DNA of 26,410 bases from the NCBI GenBank assembly GCA_964423095.1, contig CAYRDI010000028.1, positions 1 to 26,410 of the forward strand, given 5' to 3'. The translations under genes were made by a program, and so were the position numbers. The notes beneath the pieces were generated by a model. The model was not told the DNA's origin. It saw only the letters and a list, made by a program, of their open reading frames with translations, and did not search any database. The stretch is from Micavibrio_A sp964423095. Lineage in GTDB: Bacteria; Pseudomonadota; Alphaproteobacteria; Micavibrionales; Micavibrionaceae. Each line of letters opens with the position of its first letter. The first letter of the stretch is position 1. Below are positions 1-8,348 of this stretch, piece by piece.

Positions 1-6
1 TTTTTT

Positions 7-702
7 TCATTCCGCGACGCTGTGAAGAATATCCCGCACCAGCGCGATGGTCACCGGTTTTTTTTCGGTCATGGCCCTTTGATCGGCCAGTTCGACAATT
101 TTGCGGGCGATTTCAAACGAACGCTCCATGTGGGACAGGATATATTTCACCACGTCCGCCCCCACGCGCAATTGACGGTCATTGAACAGTTTGACCAGAA
201 TGGCCCCCAGCAGCATATCGTCCGGTTCGCGGATGGCAACGCACGGCGCGGCGCGCAGGCGCGAGGCGAGATCAGGCAGCGCAAAGGAACGCCGCACCGG
301 CGGTTCGGAAAGCGTGATCAGGATGCTGCGCTTTTCTTCCCTGAACAAATTATAGAGATGGAAGAGTCCCTTTTCCCCCTCCACATTCCCTATCAGTTGG
401 TCCGCATCTTCGAGGATGATGTTTTTCGCCGCGCCCGCAATATCGCGCACCGAAGAATCATTGAGCGTATCCGGCCGCACACAGGCGGCATTGGCCTTTT
501 CCCCCCAGACCGCCGCCAGATGGCTTTTGCCGCTGGCCACCGGGCCATAGATCACAAGGCATGGCGCAGGCCATTCCGGCCATAAATCGATCCACGCCAC
601 CGCATCCTGATTGGACGGTGCGATCAGGAAATCTTCGCGCGCAAGCGCGGTGCGATGACCCAGATCAAAAGGGATTTGCCGCGCGGCGGGAAGATTAGAC
701 AT
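7..702 (-). CDS. hdaA: DnaA-like regulatory inactivator HdaA
   Basis: A 231-residue AAA+ protein related to DnaA domain III but without the DnaA DNA-binding domain IV, which is the architecture of Hda/HdaA. Visible motifs: an N-terminal clamp-binding hexapeptide QIPFDL (residues 9-14), Walker A GPVASGKS (53-60) and Walker B ILEDAD (96-101). In this family the protein docks on the sliding clamp and promotes hydrolysis of DnaA-bound ATP after initiation; that role is family knowledge. The ATG at 702 was chosen because it puts the clamp motif near the N-terminus. An in-frame ATG at 714 and a much longer upstream extension lie inside perM. The start overlaps the perM stop by 8 bases, so translation is probably coupled. 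In many alphaproteobacteria ppk follows hdaA; here the window ends 6 bases after the stop. Confidence 0.88.
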   Translation of the reverse strand: MSNLPAARQIPFDLGHRTALAREDFLIAPSNQDAVAWIDLWPEWPAPCLVIYGPVASGKSHLAAVWGEKANAACVRPDTLNDSSVRDIAGAAKNIILEDADQLIGNVEGEKGLFHLYNLFREEKRSILITLSEPPVRRSFALPDLASRLRAAPCVAIREPDDMLLGAILVKLFNDRQLRVGADVVKYILSHMERSFEIARKIVELADQRAMTEKKPVTIALVRDILHSVAE

Positions 703-1801
703 CCATATCCCCATCGACGATGATGGACCCCGCATCGGGGTCTTTTTGATAGAGCGCGCTTGATTTATATTGCTGGATCGCAAAATCACCAAGCACGCCA
801 ATGACGGCGGCCACAGGCACGGCGATCAACATCCCCACAATCCCGAACAGTGACCCGCCCGCCAGCAATGCAAACAAAACCCACAAGGGATGAAGCCCCA
901 CGGATTCCCCCACCACCTTGGGTGATAAAAAGTTTCCTTCGAAAAACTGGCCGGCCATGAAAATACCGGCGATGATCATCGCGTAAACCGGATCGTGCGA
1001 TTGGAACCATGCCACAACGAGGCCCGTAAAAAGGCCCAGCGTGGAACCCACCAGCGGAATGATGGAAAAGATACCGGCCCCGATGCCGATCAGGAACCCG
1101 TAATCCAGCCCCGCCACGGTCAGAGCCACCGCATACAGCCCGCCCAGAATGAAGGCCACGATGATTTGTCCGCGGATAAAGCCCGCAATTTTGGTATCGA
1201 TTTTTTTGAACAGGCCGCGGATCAACACAACATGCTGGCGCGGATACAGGCTTTCGACCCAGCGTACGATGGAAGGCCATTCCTTCATCATGAAAAACGC
1301 CACGATGGGCGTTAGAACGAGCGTCGTTCCCGCATCGATAAAGAATTTTCCCCCCATGGCGATACCGCCGACGATCCCGCCCGTGGCCTCGACAATCTTC
1401 CCCGCATCGTCTTTTAAGGAATCGCCGAGCTGTTCGATGGCATCATATCCCACGCGGTGTTGAATCCATGCCAGATAGGGCTGTGCGAATTCCAGAAGGC
1501 TTTGCAAATATCCGGGCGCATTGGTGATCAGCATCTGGATTTGCCGGAACAGCATCGGCCCCACCACCGCCGCCACCGCAATCATGAACACGCAGAATGT
1601 CCCCAGTATCATCAGCGCGCTGATCCACCGCGGCATCCGTTTCGAACGCGCGAGATTGACCATCAGCGGATTCAAAAGATACGCAATGATGACCCCCAGA
1701 ACAAAGGGCGTGAGGATAGATTTAAAGAGCCAGATGAACCCAACGAACAGTGCGAGAAACCCCGCCCAGAACCCCAGTTTCATGGTTGGTGTCAAAGCCA
1801 T
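695..1801 (-). CDS. AI-2E family transporter (PerM-like membrane protein)
   Basis: A 368-residue polytopic membrane protein of the AI-2E/PerM family (PF01594). Hydrophobic segments run from about residue 8 to 45, then around 60-85, 145-175, 210-235, 236-265, 270-290 and 305-340. The family signature LIGIGAGIFSIIPLVGS lies near residues 237-253. Transport substrate cannot be inferred: members include an autoinducer-2 exporter, Na+/H+ antiporters and many of unknown role. The ATG at 1801 lies 5 bases after the stop of the DUF2066 gene, and the 3' end overlaps hdaA by 8 bases, so this is the middle gene of a three-gene operon. Length is normal for the family and no damage is seen. Confidence 0.88.
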   Translation of the reverse strand: MALTPTMKLGFWAGFLALFVGFIWLFKSILTPFVLGVIIAYLLNPLMVNLARSKRMPRWISALMILGTFCVFMIAVAAVVGPMLFRQIQMLITNAPGYLQSLLEFAQPYLAWIQHRVGYDAIEQLGDSLKDDAGKIVEATGGIVGGIAMGGKFFIDAGTTLVLTPIVAFFMMKEWPSIVRWVESLYPRQHVVLIRGLFKKIDTKIAGFIRGQIIVAFILGGLYAVALTVAGLDYGFLIGIGAGIFSIIPLVGSTLGLFTGLVVAWFQSHDPVYAMIIAGIFMAGQFFEGNFLSPKVVGESVGLHPLWVLFALLAGGSLFGIVGMLIAVPVAAVIGVLGDFAIQQYKSSALYQKDPDAGSIIVDGDMDV

Positions 1802-1806
1802 GGGGA

Positions 1807-3051
1807 TTACCTGTACACCGTGCCGGAAGGCATTTGGCCCATGTAGAGTTCATAGGGCGTGCCCGCGGCCCCGCCCCGCAAGGTGATGCCCGCATTTTGC
1901 AACGCGAGTTGCAGGGCACGGACGTCACCGGCGAACCGCATGTCCAGAAGGGCTTCCTGCGGTTTCATAGTTTTGATCATCACGGCCTGCATCCCATAGA
2001 TTTTATCCAGCGTGTTTTTCATGCGCACCCAATCCTGCACCGATGAAAAACGCGCATGGGCGGTGTAGCCCGTCGTCGGCCCCAGCGCGGGACGCGTGTA
2101 GGGCACGGGCGCAGTCTGTGCGGGTTGTACGGCCTGATCCGACGGCGCGGTCGCGGTCACAGGATTATAAGCGGCGTTGTTTTTCCATTCCGTGCGCAGG
2201 ACATCGCGCACCTTTTGCGCAGCGCGGGCGAAAAGCGCGGGTTCATCTTCGCCCTGCAGTTGGTTGACCTTGATCTTTTGCACGAATTTCGGGCCTTCGA
2301 ACCCGTTGGTGTAAATGTTCACGGTCACGCGCCCTTCCGTCGTCGTCGAAGGTTCGGAATCGGCCAGCAGAATGGCCACATCGTCCGCCCCGTACCGTTC
2401 GGCGAGTTCCTGCACACGCACCGGATCATAATCCAGGGAGTCATCGCCCGTCACGGCAGACATGTCATCCGCATCGCCCAGCGGCACGGCCAAAGGTTGC
2501 ATAATATTTTTGTCTTCGGGCAGCGCGCGCCACGCGGTCATGAACGGGTTTGCATCCCCCCACAGAACGGTTTTTCCGCCCGCATCATAAAAAGGCAGAA
2601 CGAGAACCGGTTTTTGCATACGGTCGGAATAAATCTTCCCTTGCGAGGCCATCTGCATCTTCATCGCATTCGGGCGGAAGCGGAACGTAAAGATTCCTTT
2701 ATACCGGCGGGAGGAAAGCTGTTCCTTCGTCACTTCGAAATCCTGCACCAGCGTCGAGAGCGTGACGGGATCCGGTGCCTTGAACGTCTTCATCTGGTCT
2801 TCGGATAAAAACCGTTCGGCCAGCATCTGGTAGGCTTTGGCCTGCGCCTCGTCCAACGCTTTTTCCCGCGCCTTGACCGCGTTTTCGGCGACCACATCCA
2901 CCTCCACCCCCTCTACGGTATAGGCAGGGTTGGTTTCGGCCCGCAAAACGGCCGGAAAAAGCAGGAAAACCGCCGCAATAACAGCATAAAGGGCTGTACG
3001 CACAGGCGTGAATTGCTTATAGATGGGCATGTTAACAACAGGCTTGGCCAT
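1807..3051 (-). CDS. DUF2066 family secreted protein
   Basis: A 414-residue protein. The N-terminus has a basic region, a hydrophobic core of about residues 20-36 and a likely signal peptidase site after LRA (about residue 38), so export to the periplasm or envelope is expected. The mature part matches the DUF2066 pattern as I remember it: a conserved N-terminal beta-alpha unit, a middle part with FRFRPN, and a P-V-L-V-L-P-F-Y-D stretch. Function is unknown. The start at 3051 is preferred because the long upstream extension of the frame runs antisense through purM; the GGAAAG stretch upstream and the promoter at 3083-3111 also fit it. It is first gene of the operon with the PerM-like gene and hdaA, an order seen in other alphaproteobacteria. 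Confidence 0.75.
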   Translation of the reverse strand: MAKPVVNMPIYKQFTPVRTALYAVIAAVFLLFPAVLRAETNPAYTVEGVEVDVVAENAVKAREKALDEAQAKAYQMLAERFLSEDQMKTFKAPDPVTLSTLVQDFEVTKEQLSSRRYKGIFTFRFRPNAMKMQMASQGKIYSDRMQKPVLVLPFYDAGGKTVLWGDANPFMTAWRALPEDKNIMQPLAVPLGDADDMSAVTGDDSLDYDPVRVQELAERYGADDVAILLADSEPSTTTEGRVTVNIYTNGFEGPKFVQKIKVNQLQGEDEPALFARAAQKVRDVLRTEWKNNAAYNPVTATAPSDQAVQPAQTAPVPYTRPALGPTTGYTAHARFSSVQDWVRMKNTLDKIYGMQAVMIKTMKPQEALLDMRFAGDVRALQLALQNAGITLRGGAAGTPYELYMGQMPSGTVYR

Positions 3052-3082
3052 AGTTCCGATCTTTCCTTGGGAATATGGCCTT

Positions 3083-3111
3083 TTTATAACGCGATTGGGC
3101 AAAGAAACCAA
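3083..3111 (-). promoter_or_regulatory. sigma-70-type promoter for DUF2066-perM-hdaA
   Basis: On the minus strand TTGGTT (3106-3111) and TATAAA (3083-3088) are separated by 17 bases, and lie 32 bases upstream of the DUF2066 ATG. On the plus strand the same AT-rich core holds TATAAC (3085-3090), which could be the -10 of purM, with a poor TTTCCT -35. The two divergent genes, only 60 bases apart, may thus share one core. The -35 match is weak (3 of 6). Confidence 0.45.
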
Positions 3112-4176
3112 ATGAAACAAAGTGCCTATAAAGATGCAGGTGTGGATATAGATGCCGGAGAAGAGCTGGTCAGCCGGATCAAGCCCGCCGTGGCCCGCAC
3201 AAAACGGCCCGGCATGATGGGGAACCTTGGCGGTTTTGGGGCCCTGTTCGACCCGAAAGCCGCGGGATACAAAGACCCTATCCTCGTATCCAGCACCGAC
3301 GGGGTCGGCACGAAAATCAAGATCGCCATCGACGCGGGGCGTCATGAAACCATCGGAATCGACCTTGTCGCCATGTGCGTCAACGATCTGGTCGTACAGG
3401 GCGCGGAACCGCTCTTCTTCCTCGATTACTTCGCGACCGGAAAGCTGGAAGTCGGCGTTGCGCAAACCGTGATCGAAGGGATTGCACGCGGATGCGAAGA
3501 GGCCGGATGCGCGCTGATCGGCGGGGAGACCGCCGAAATGCCCGGCATGTACGGCGCGGGCGATTATGACCTTGCCGGATTTACGGTCGGCGCGGTGGAA
3601 CGGGATGACGTTCTGACCGGCGAAACAATCAACGCGGGCGATGTGATTATCGGCCTTCCGTCTTCGGGCGTTCATTCCAACGGATATTCGCTCGTGCGGA
3701 AATTGTTTTCGAGCACGATCGGTTTCACCTATGACACCCCCGCCCCGTTCGATACGGGTAAAACAATGGGTGATGTGTTGCTCACCCCCACGCGTATCTA
3801 TGTGAAGCCTTTGCTGGCCGCGCTCAAGCTCGGCGGGATCAAGGGCATGGCGCATATCACCGGCGGCGGGTTGACCGAAAACATTCCCCGCGTACTGCCC
3901 GAAAACACGACGGCCGAGCTGAACGCCGCATCATGGACACGCCCCGGTATTTTTGGCTGGCTGGCCAAGGCCGGCAATATGGACGCCGGCGACATGGCCC
4001 GCACGTTCAATTGCGGTATCGGTATGGTCGTGGTCATCGAATCCGGCCGGGAACAAGCCATTATCGATAGCCTGAAAACTTCGGGGGAAAAGCCGGTCGT
4101 TATCGGCCAAATCATTCCCCGGACCAGTGACCAGCCGCAGGTTTTGATCCGCAACGAAGCCGCCCTGTTGTCCTGA
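3112..4176 (+). CDS. purM: Phosphoribosylformylglycinamidine cyclo-ligase
   Basis: 354 residues, the usual PurM (AIR synthetase) length. It makes aminoimidazole ribonucleotide from FGAM using ATP, the fifth step of purine synthesis, in the cytoplasm. Family motifs are all present: GNLGGFGALFDP (residues 38-48), DGVGTK (63-68), the AMCVNDLVVQGAEPLFFLDY segment (about 88-106) and the GGETAEMPGMY segment (about residues 140-150). The ATG at 3112 was chosen because it gives the normal N-terminus; upstream frame extension would run into the divergent gene. The ribosome site is weak (AAAGAAA). The usual partner purN does not follow; a small membrane peptide gene does. Confidence 0.97.
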   Translation: MKQSAYKDAGVDIDAGEELVSRIKPAVARTKRPGMMGNLGGFGALFDPKAAGYKDPILVSSTDGVGTKIKIAIDAGRHETIGIDLVAMCVNDLVVQGAEPLFFLDYFATGKLEVGVAQTVIEGIARGCEEAGCALIGGETAEMPGMYGAGDYDLAGFTVGAVERDDVLTGETINAGDVIIGLPSSGVHSNGYSLVRKLFSSTIGFTYDTPAPFDTGKTMGDVLLTPTRIYVKPLLAALKLGGIKGMAHITGGGLTENIPRVLPENTTAELNAASWTRPGIFGWLAKAGNMDAGDMARTFNCGIGMVVVIESGREQAIIDSLKTSGEKPVVIGQIIPRTSDQPQVLIRNEAALLS

Positions 4177-4229
4177 TCCGCGAAATCTGCTTGAATAGAC
4201 CATAGAGAAAACAAAGAGGCATCCGTATC

Positions 4230-4373
4230 ATGGCACATCACACACCGGTCGAGGTTGATCCGCAAGCATTGGCCCATGCAAAAGGCTCGTGGGGACATTT
4301 CACCTGCGCCGTGAAATACGGCGTTGTCGCGGTGGTCGTCCTATTGCTCGGCATGGCGTTTTTCCTGGTCTAA
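4230..4373 (+). CDS. small membrane peptide, aa3-type cytochrome c oxidase subunit IV-like
   Basis: A 47-residue protein with a soluble His-rich N-terminus (MAHHTPVEVD), a W-G-H-F element at 21-24 and one C-terminal transmembrane helix (about residues 29-46, rich in V, L and A). This layout is that of the bacterial aa3-type oxidase subunit IV family (PF07835, about 40-50 residues, charged N-terminus followed by one helix). In that family it is a single-span accessory subunit of the aa3 oxidase. An AAAGAGG ribosome site (4213-4219) sits 10 bases upstream of the ATG. It follows purM by 53 bases and is not beside any other oxidase gene. Identification rests on layout and a few residues in a very short protein, so it could be an unrelated single-span peptide. 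Confidence 0.6.
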   Translation: MAHHTPVEVDPQALAHAKGSWGHFTCAVKYGVVAVVVLLLGMAFFLV

Positions 4374-4490
4374 TCCGCCGTTTCCAAACGGGGAAAATAC
4401 CCCCTTCCCATTCACCCTTTCCTAACCATTTTCACGCACCATGAACGTGGGGACGTGCATTCTTCGCCGTCCAAAGGGACGAAAAAAGCA

Positions 4491-7400
4491 ATGCCTATCA
4501 ACAGGTTAGAAAAAGGGGCCGGAAAGGCCGCCGCCCATGCGGGCGCGCGGGATGCGATTCTTTTATCGATTCTAGCCCTTCTGACATGCTTTTTCCTGAT
4601 CCCCCATGCGGGCGCGCAGGAGACAAAAAAGATTCTATCCCCCGCCATTCTGGACGACCAAACGAACGTCCTGCCAATCGGGCCGTACAGTTTTTTACAA
4701 AAAGATCCGAAAGGCAGCGTGACACCACAGACCATCCGCAGCAGTCACGGACAGATTCTGAACGGTGTCATACAGGATCATGAGCGCGTTTCTCTGGGCC
4801 GCGATGGCGCATCAACATGGCTGGTGTTCAAATTAAAGAACACTGGCGAAAACAATGACTGGATCCTCGATCTTGGCTACCGCGCGGACGGGCAGATCGG
4901 CACCTTGCAGACCATCCATCTTTACGAGGTACGTTTCCCGCAAGAAAACGAAATGCCCGCAGAGCTCGTCGATACGGTTAGAGAAATTCCGGCCAGTTTC
5001 GGAGCCCATACTTTTTCACTGGAAATTCCGAAGGGCGAAGAAAAGATTATGGCCTTGAACATCAAGGCGAAAGCGGACCGCCCGGCGATTCTGCCTTTGC
5101 GTATTTTCTCACCGCACGGATATATGAACGTCGTCGAACATCGTTCTTCCCTTGATACATTTTTTCTCTTCGCGCTCGGCGGGATCGGTATCTATATCCT
5201 TGCGATCAGCTTGATGCGAAAACATTACAAATACACATCTTTTGCGGGATATTTCCTTTTTCTGTCCCTTTCCTGGCTGATATACAACAGCAGCGGTTTT
5301 GGTATGGGAGAAAGCTATGCGTTTTTAAATGCCACATTCATGTACATTCTTTCCCTGTCCATGATATTCACGGTCAAGGTTCTTTACGATATCAATTACG
5401 CCAAATACAGCGAGCGATACATTCTTTATTTCCTTGCCGCGTTGTGTACAGCTTCCACCGTTCTTGTAAATATCGGCATCACGGACAACAACAGCGTAAT
5501 TTCAATTTCCCTTTTATACCTGCCGCCGAGCGGTACCTTTGTGACGTTGGCCGTCATGACCGTGGCCAATGCAAGGAGTATCGGCCCCAAAAGAAACAAG
5601 CTGTTTTATGCGATGACGGCACTGATTTGCGGATTTGCAACCACGATCCTGACCTTCATGGATCTTCTTCCCTACGGATTTTTGACCAACAACGTATTTT
5701 GGTTTTTCCTGATCCCGCATGGATTGTTCTTGGCCTCGGCTCTAGGTGAAAAACTTGAAACCCTCTCGGGTTTGAACTTTTCCTACAACAAGGGCGACCA
5801 GCGCGTTCTCAATCTGGGACAGGTCAAAAAGGTCAAAGATACGGCAGACCATTCACGGCTTTTGAAGGTTGTCGAGCGCGAGCGCGAATTGCTGGCAGAA
5901 TTTCGCGCCAAGGAAGGGCGCCGCATGGAAGAAATGCGTCTTGCCAAAGTCGCCGCCGACGAAGCAAACCGTGCAAAATCAGCTTTTTTGGCCGTTGTCA
6001 GCCATGAAATCCGCACCCCCATGACAGGGATCATGGGTATGGTCCGTTTGTTGATGGACAGCAATATCAGCAAACAACAACGCGATTATGTGATGGCCAT
6101 TCAGGAATCAAGCGATGCGATGCTGGGCCTTTTGAACGACATTCTAGATTTCGAAAAAATCCAGCAAGGCAAAATCGAACTGGAAAATATCAGCTTTGAT
6201 CTTCCGCGTCTTGTTCAGGGTGTTGTGACGTTGATGTCCGGTCATGCCGCCGAAAAAGGTATATCCTTGAACGCCCGCATGGACGACGACATTCCGCGTT
6301 TCGTCAAGGGCGATCCCACGCGCCTGCGTCAGGTTTTGTTGAACCTGATGGGCAATGCCATCAAATTTACCAGCCAGGGCGGTGTCACCTTGCTTATAAA
6401 AAACCTGACAACGGGTGGCGATCCATCATCCATTTCGGGTGCAAAGAACGAAAAGAACATGATTTATTTCGGCGTACAGGATACGGGGATCGGCATTTCA
6501 CAAGAAGGGCAAAAGAACCTGTTCAATCCTTTTTCACAGGCGGATTCCAGCATTTCCCGCAAATTCGGCGGCACCGGCCTTGGGCTTGCCATCTCCAAAG
6601 GGTTGATCGAGCGGATGGGAAGTTCCGTCAATATTACCAGCAAGGAAGGTGAAGGCAGCACGTTCTTTTTCACGCTGGAGATGGAACGCGGTATTTCCAG
6701 CCAGGGCGAACAAACTAAGCGCACATCGGCAAGCGAAAATGGCGGGATGATTCAGCCTTTGAAAATCCTGGTTGTCGAAGACAATCCGATCACGCGCAAA
6801 GTCGTCGAAGGGTTTTTAAGCGATACCCCGCACAGCGTGGAGGCCTGCGCTTTGGCCGAAGAGGCACTGGAACGCATCAACCGCAATGTATACGACCTTG
6901 TTTTCATGGACATTGAATTGCCGCGCATGAAAGGAACCGAGGCGGTCAAACAAATTCGCGATCACAAAGACCGCGCAAAGGCGCAAATCCCCGTTTTCGC
7001 CATGACGGGAAATGTCGCCCGCGAAGATATGGAATCTTACATCGCCGATGGTATGACCGGAATCCTGACCAAACCGATAGAGCCAGACAAGCTGCGCGAA
7101 ATCGTAAATGACATTTCCATGAAATCCTTTGAACGTGAAATCCATGGTCCTGGAAGAAACACCGCGGCCATAGCGGAAGAAGAACCATCATCATCGTTCG
7201 ATCAGAAGAATTTTGAAAAAGATGTCAGCCCCCATCCGGAAGCGGACGGCGTTTTCGACCCCGTGATGTTGCAAAGTTTGAAAGATACGATCGGCATAAA
7301 GCCTTTGATGGAGCTGCTCGACGACCTGATCGTCAAAACAGATGAGCTTTTGGGCGCAATGGATATGGCCGCGCAAAGCGGCGATTTAAAATCGCTCGCC

Positions 7401-7586
7401 GCACGCGCACATGAATTGAAAGGCATGGCCGGAAATTTCGGCCTGGTGGAGATGAGCACGCTTGCCGCACAGGCCGAAAAGAAAGCCAAGATGGAAGAGA
7501 CGGAAGGCATTGCCCCCCTGCTCCAGAGCTTTGGCGAAGCCAATCTCCGGGCGCAGGAAGTTTTAAAACATTGGGTCAGCCATTAG
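4491..7586 (+). CDS. hybrid sensor histidine kinase with DISM/7TM input, receiver and Hpt
   Basis: 1031 residues. Order: signal-like hydrophobic segment (about 22-43, AGAQ end); extracytoplasmic domain resembling 7TMR-DISMED2 (about 45-210); seven-helix 7TMR-DISM membrane part (about 222-418); coiled coil (about 455-500); HisKA with phospho-accepting His505 in SHEIRTP; HATPase with N box Asn622, DTGIGIS (664-670) and GTGLGL (694-699); receiver with acidic pair Glu763/Asp764, phospho-accepting Asp807 and Lys861; Hpt with His974 in HELKG. This is a full internal His-Asp-His relay in the inner membrane. DISM sensors are thought to bind carbohydrate-like or other small ligands; the ligand here is unknown. 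The ATG at 4491 with AAGGGAC (4474-4480) upstream is preferred over an in-frame GTG at 4455. No output regulator is adjacent, so a separate partner takes the phosphate. Confidence 0.93.
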   Translation: MPINRLEKGAGKAAAHAGARDAILLSILALLTCFFLIPHAGAQETKKILSPAILDDQTNVLPIGPYSFLQKDPKGSVTPQTIRSSHGQILNGVIQDHERVSLGRDGASTWLVFKLKNTGENNDWILDLGYRADGQIGTLQTIHLYEVRFPQENEMPAELVDTVREIPASFGAHTFSLEIPKGEEKIMALNIKAKADRPAILPLRIFSPHGYMNVVEHRSSLDTFFLFALGGIGIYILAISLMRKHYKYTSFAGYFLFLSLSWLIYNSSGFGMGESYAFLNATFMYILSLSMIFTVKVLYDINYAKYSERYILYFLAALCTASTVLVNIGITDNNSVISISLLYLPPSGTFVTLAVMTVANARSIGPKRNKLFYAMTALICGFATTILTFMDLLPYGFLTNNVFWFFLIPHGLFLASALGEKLETLSGLNFSYNKGDQRVLNLGQVKKVKDTADHSRLLKVVERERELLAEFRAKEGRRMEEMRLAKVAADEANRAKSAFLAVVSHEIRTPMTGIMGMVRLLMDSNISKQQRDYVMAIQESSDAMLGLLNDILDFEKIQQGKIELENISFDLPRLVQGVVTLMSGHAAEKGISLNARMDDDIPRFVKGDPTRLRQVLLNLMGNAIKFTSQGGVTLLIKNLTTGGDPSSISGAKNEKNMIYFGVQDTGIGISQEGQKNLFNPFSQADSSISRKFGGTGLGLAISKGLIERMGSSVNITSKEGEGSTFFFTLEMERGISSQGEQTKRTSASENGGMIQPLKILVVEDNPITRKVVEGFLSDTPHSVEACALAEEALERINRNVYDLVFMDIELPRMKGTEAVKQIRDHKDRAKAQIPVFAMTGNVAREDMESYIADGMTGILTKPIEPDKLREIVNDISMKSFEREIHGPGRNTAAIAEEEPSSSFDQKNFEKDVSPHPEADGVFDPVMLQSLKDTIGIKPLMELLDDLIVKTDELLGAMDMAAQSGDLKSLAARAHELKGMAGNFGLVEMSTLAAQAEKKAKMEETEGIAPLLQSFGEANLRAQEVLKHWVSH

Positions 7587-7598
7587 GACCCCGCGGAT

Positions 7599-8021
7599 TT
7601 AGCCCACGATTTCTTCGGGTTTAAAAAAGAAATTGATTTCGATTTTCGCGTTTTCGGCGGAATCTGACCCGTGAACGGAATTTTCCCCCGTGGACAGGGC
7701 GTATTCTTTGCGGATCGTTCCTTCGGCCGCATTCGCAGGATTGGTCGCGCCCATCACTTCGCGGTTTTTGGCCACCGCGTTTTCGCCTTCGAGCACCTGA
7801 ACCACCACCGGTTCGGAAATCATGAAATCCACCAGTTCGCCGTAAAACGGACGTTCCTTATGAACTTCATAGAATTTACCGGCCTGATCCTTCGTCATTT
7901 TGATGCGTTTTTGCGCAACGATCCGAAGGCCCGCCGATTCAAATTTGGCATTGATTGCGCCCGTCAGATTACGGCGCGTGGCATCGGGTTTCAGGATGGA
8001 AAGGGTGCGTTCGGTGGCCAT
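7599..8021 (-). CDS. ndk: Nucleoside diphosphate kinase
   Basis: 140 residues, the normal length. It transfers the gamma phosphate between nucleoside triphosphates and diphosphates through a phosphohistidine in the cytoplasm. The catalytic His117 sits in NSVHGSD (114-120), and the N-terminal TLSILKPDA and the GATNPANAAEGTIR segment (91-104) match the family. The ATG at 8021 has an AGAGG ribosome site about 8 bases upstream. It is convergent with the hybrid kinase, leaving 12 bases between the two stop codons and no visible terminator. It has its own promoter at 8064-8092. Confidence 0.98.
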   Translation of the reverse strand: MATERTLSILKPDATRRNLTGAINAKFESAGLRIVAQKRIKMTKDQAGKFYEVHKERPFYGELVDFMISEPVVVQVLEGENAVAKNREVMGATNPANAAEGTIRKEYALSTGENSVHGSDSAENAKIEINFFFKPEEIVG

Positions 8022-8063
8022 ACAATACCTCTATCTCTTTGGCGCGTTTGAAAAAGTGTGCCC

Positions 8064-8092
8064 CTTATAACGATGCCCCCCGCACGCGGCAA
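8064..8092 (-). promoter_or_regulatory. sigma-70-type promoter of ndk
   Basis: On the minus strand TTGCCG (8087-8092) and TATAAG (8064-8069) are spaced by exactly 17 bases. Transcription would begin near 8057, giving a leader of roughly 35 bases before the ndk ATG at 8021. Position, spacing and direction all fit. Confidence 0.65.
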
Positions 8093-8348
8093 GGATTTTC
8101 ATTTTCGGAGCGGTCCGCGGTTATCCTCACGGTATCCACAGCAATTTTGTTTCAAATTTACGGAATACAGCCGAAAACACGGGAATTATTAAAGTTTCCT
8201 TTGCTAATATTCTTTTTTTTCGTTGAATTTCACAACCTTATTTTGTTACCATTTCTAGCGTGAATGCCTGCTATTCATTTTTTGCAGGACACTACTTATA
8301 GTTTTTACGAAAAATATGTTGGGTCAGTATTTGAGGGAGTATTGATCA
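8093..8348. other. AT-rich intergenic region upstream of the RelA/SpoT-like gene
   Basis: The gap between the ndk start (8021) and the GTG at 8349 is 327 bases and visibly richer in A and T than the flanking genes, most clearly from 8140 to 8330 with runs of T near 8210-8220 and 8278-8284. I find no convincing -35/-10 pair reading into the downstream gene: TATAGT at 8297-8302 could be a -10 but has no good -35. A ribosome site GAGGGAG (8333-8339) precedes the GTG. No RNA gene or repeat was recognised. Confidence 0.5.

Noticed and set aside
3052..3855. N-terminal extension of the DUF2066 frame antisense through purM
   Set aside because: It would remove the signal peptide from the N-terminus and overlap purM; the ATG at 3051 has a ribosome site, a signal peptide and an upstream promoter.
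4378..4391. CCGTTTCCAAACGG inverted repeat after the small membrane peptide gene
   Set aside because: No T-run follows and the stem is short, so it does not qualify as a terminator; no other role is supported.
4455..4490. GTG start for the DISM-type kinase
   Set aside because: The ATG at 4491 has an AAGGGAC site and gives a more usual signal-anchor N-terminus; the extension adds only 12 polar residues.
4534..4617. 15-base direct repeat CCCATGCGGGCGCGC (4534-4548 and 4603-4617) around the signal segment of the kinase
   Set aside because: Both copies lie in coding sequence for HAGA; two copies at this length in GC-rich code are probably chance, with no mobile-element features.
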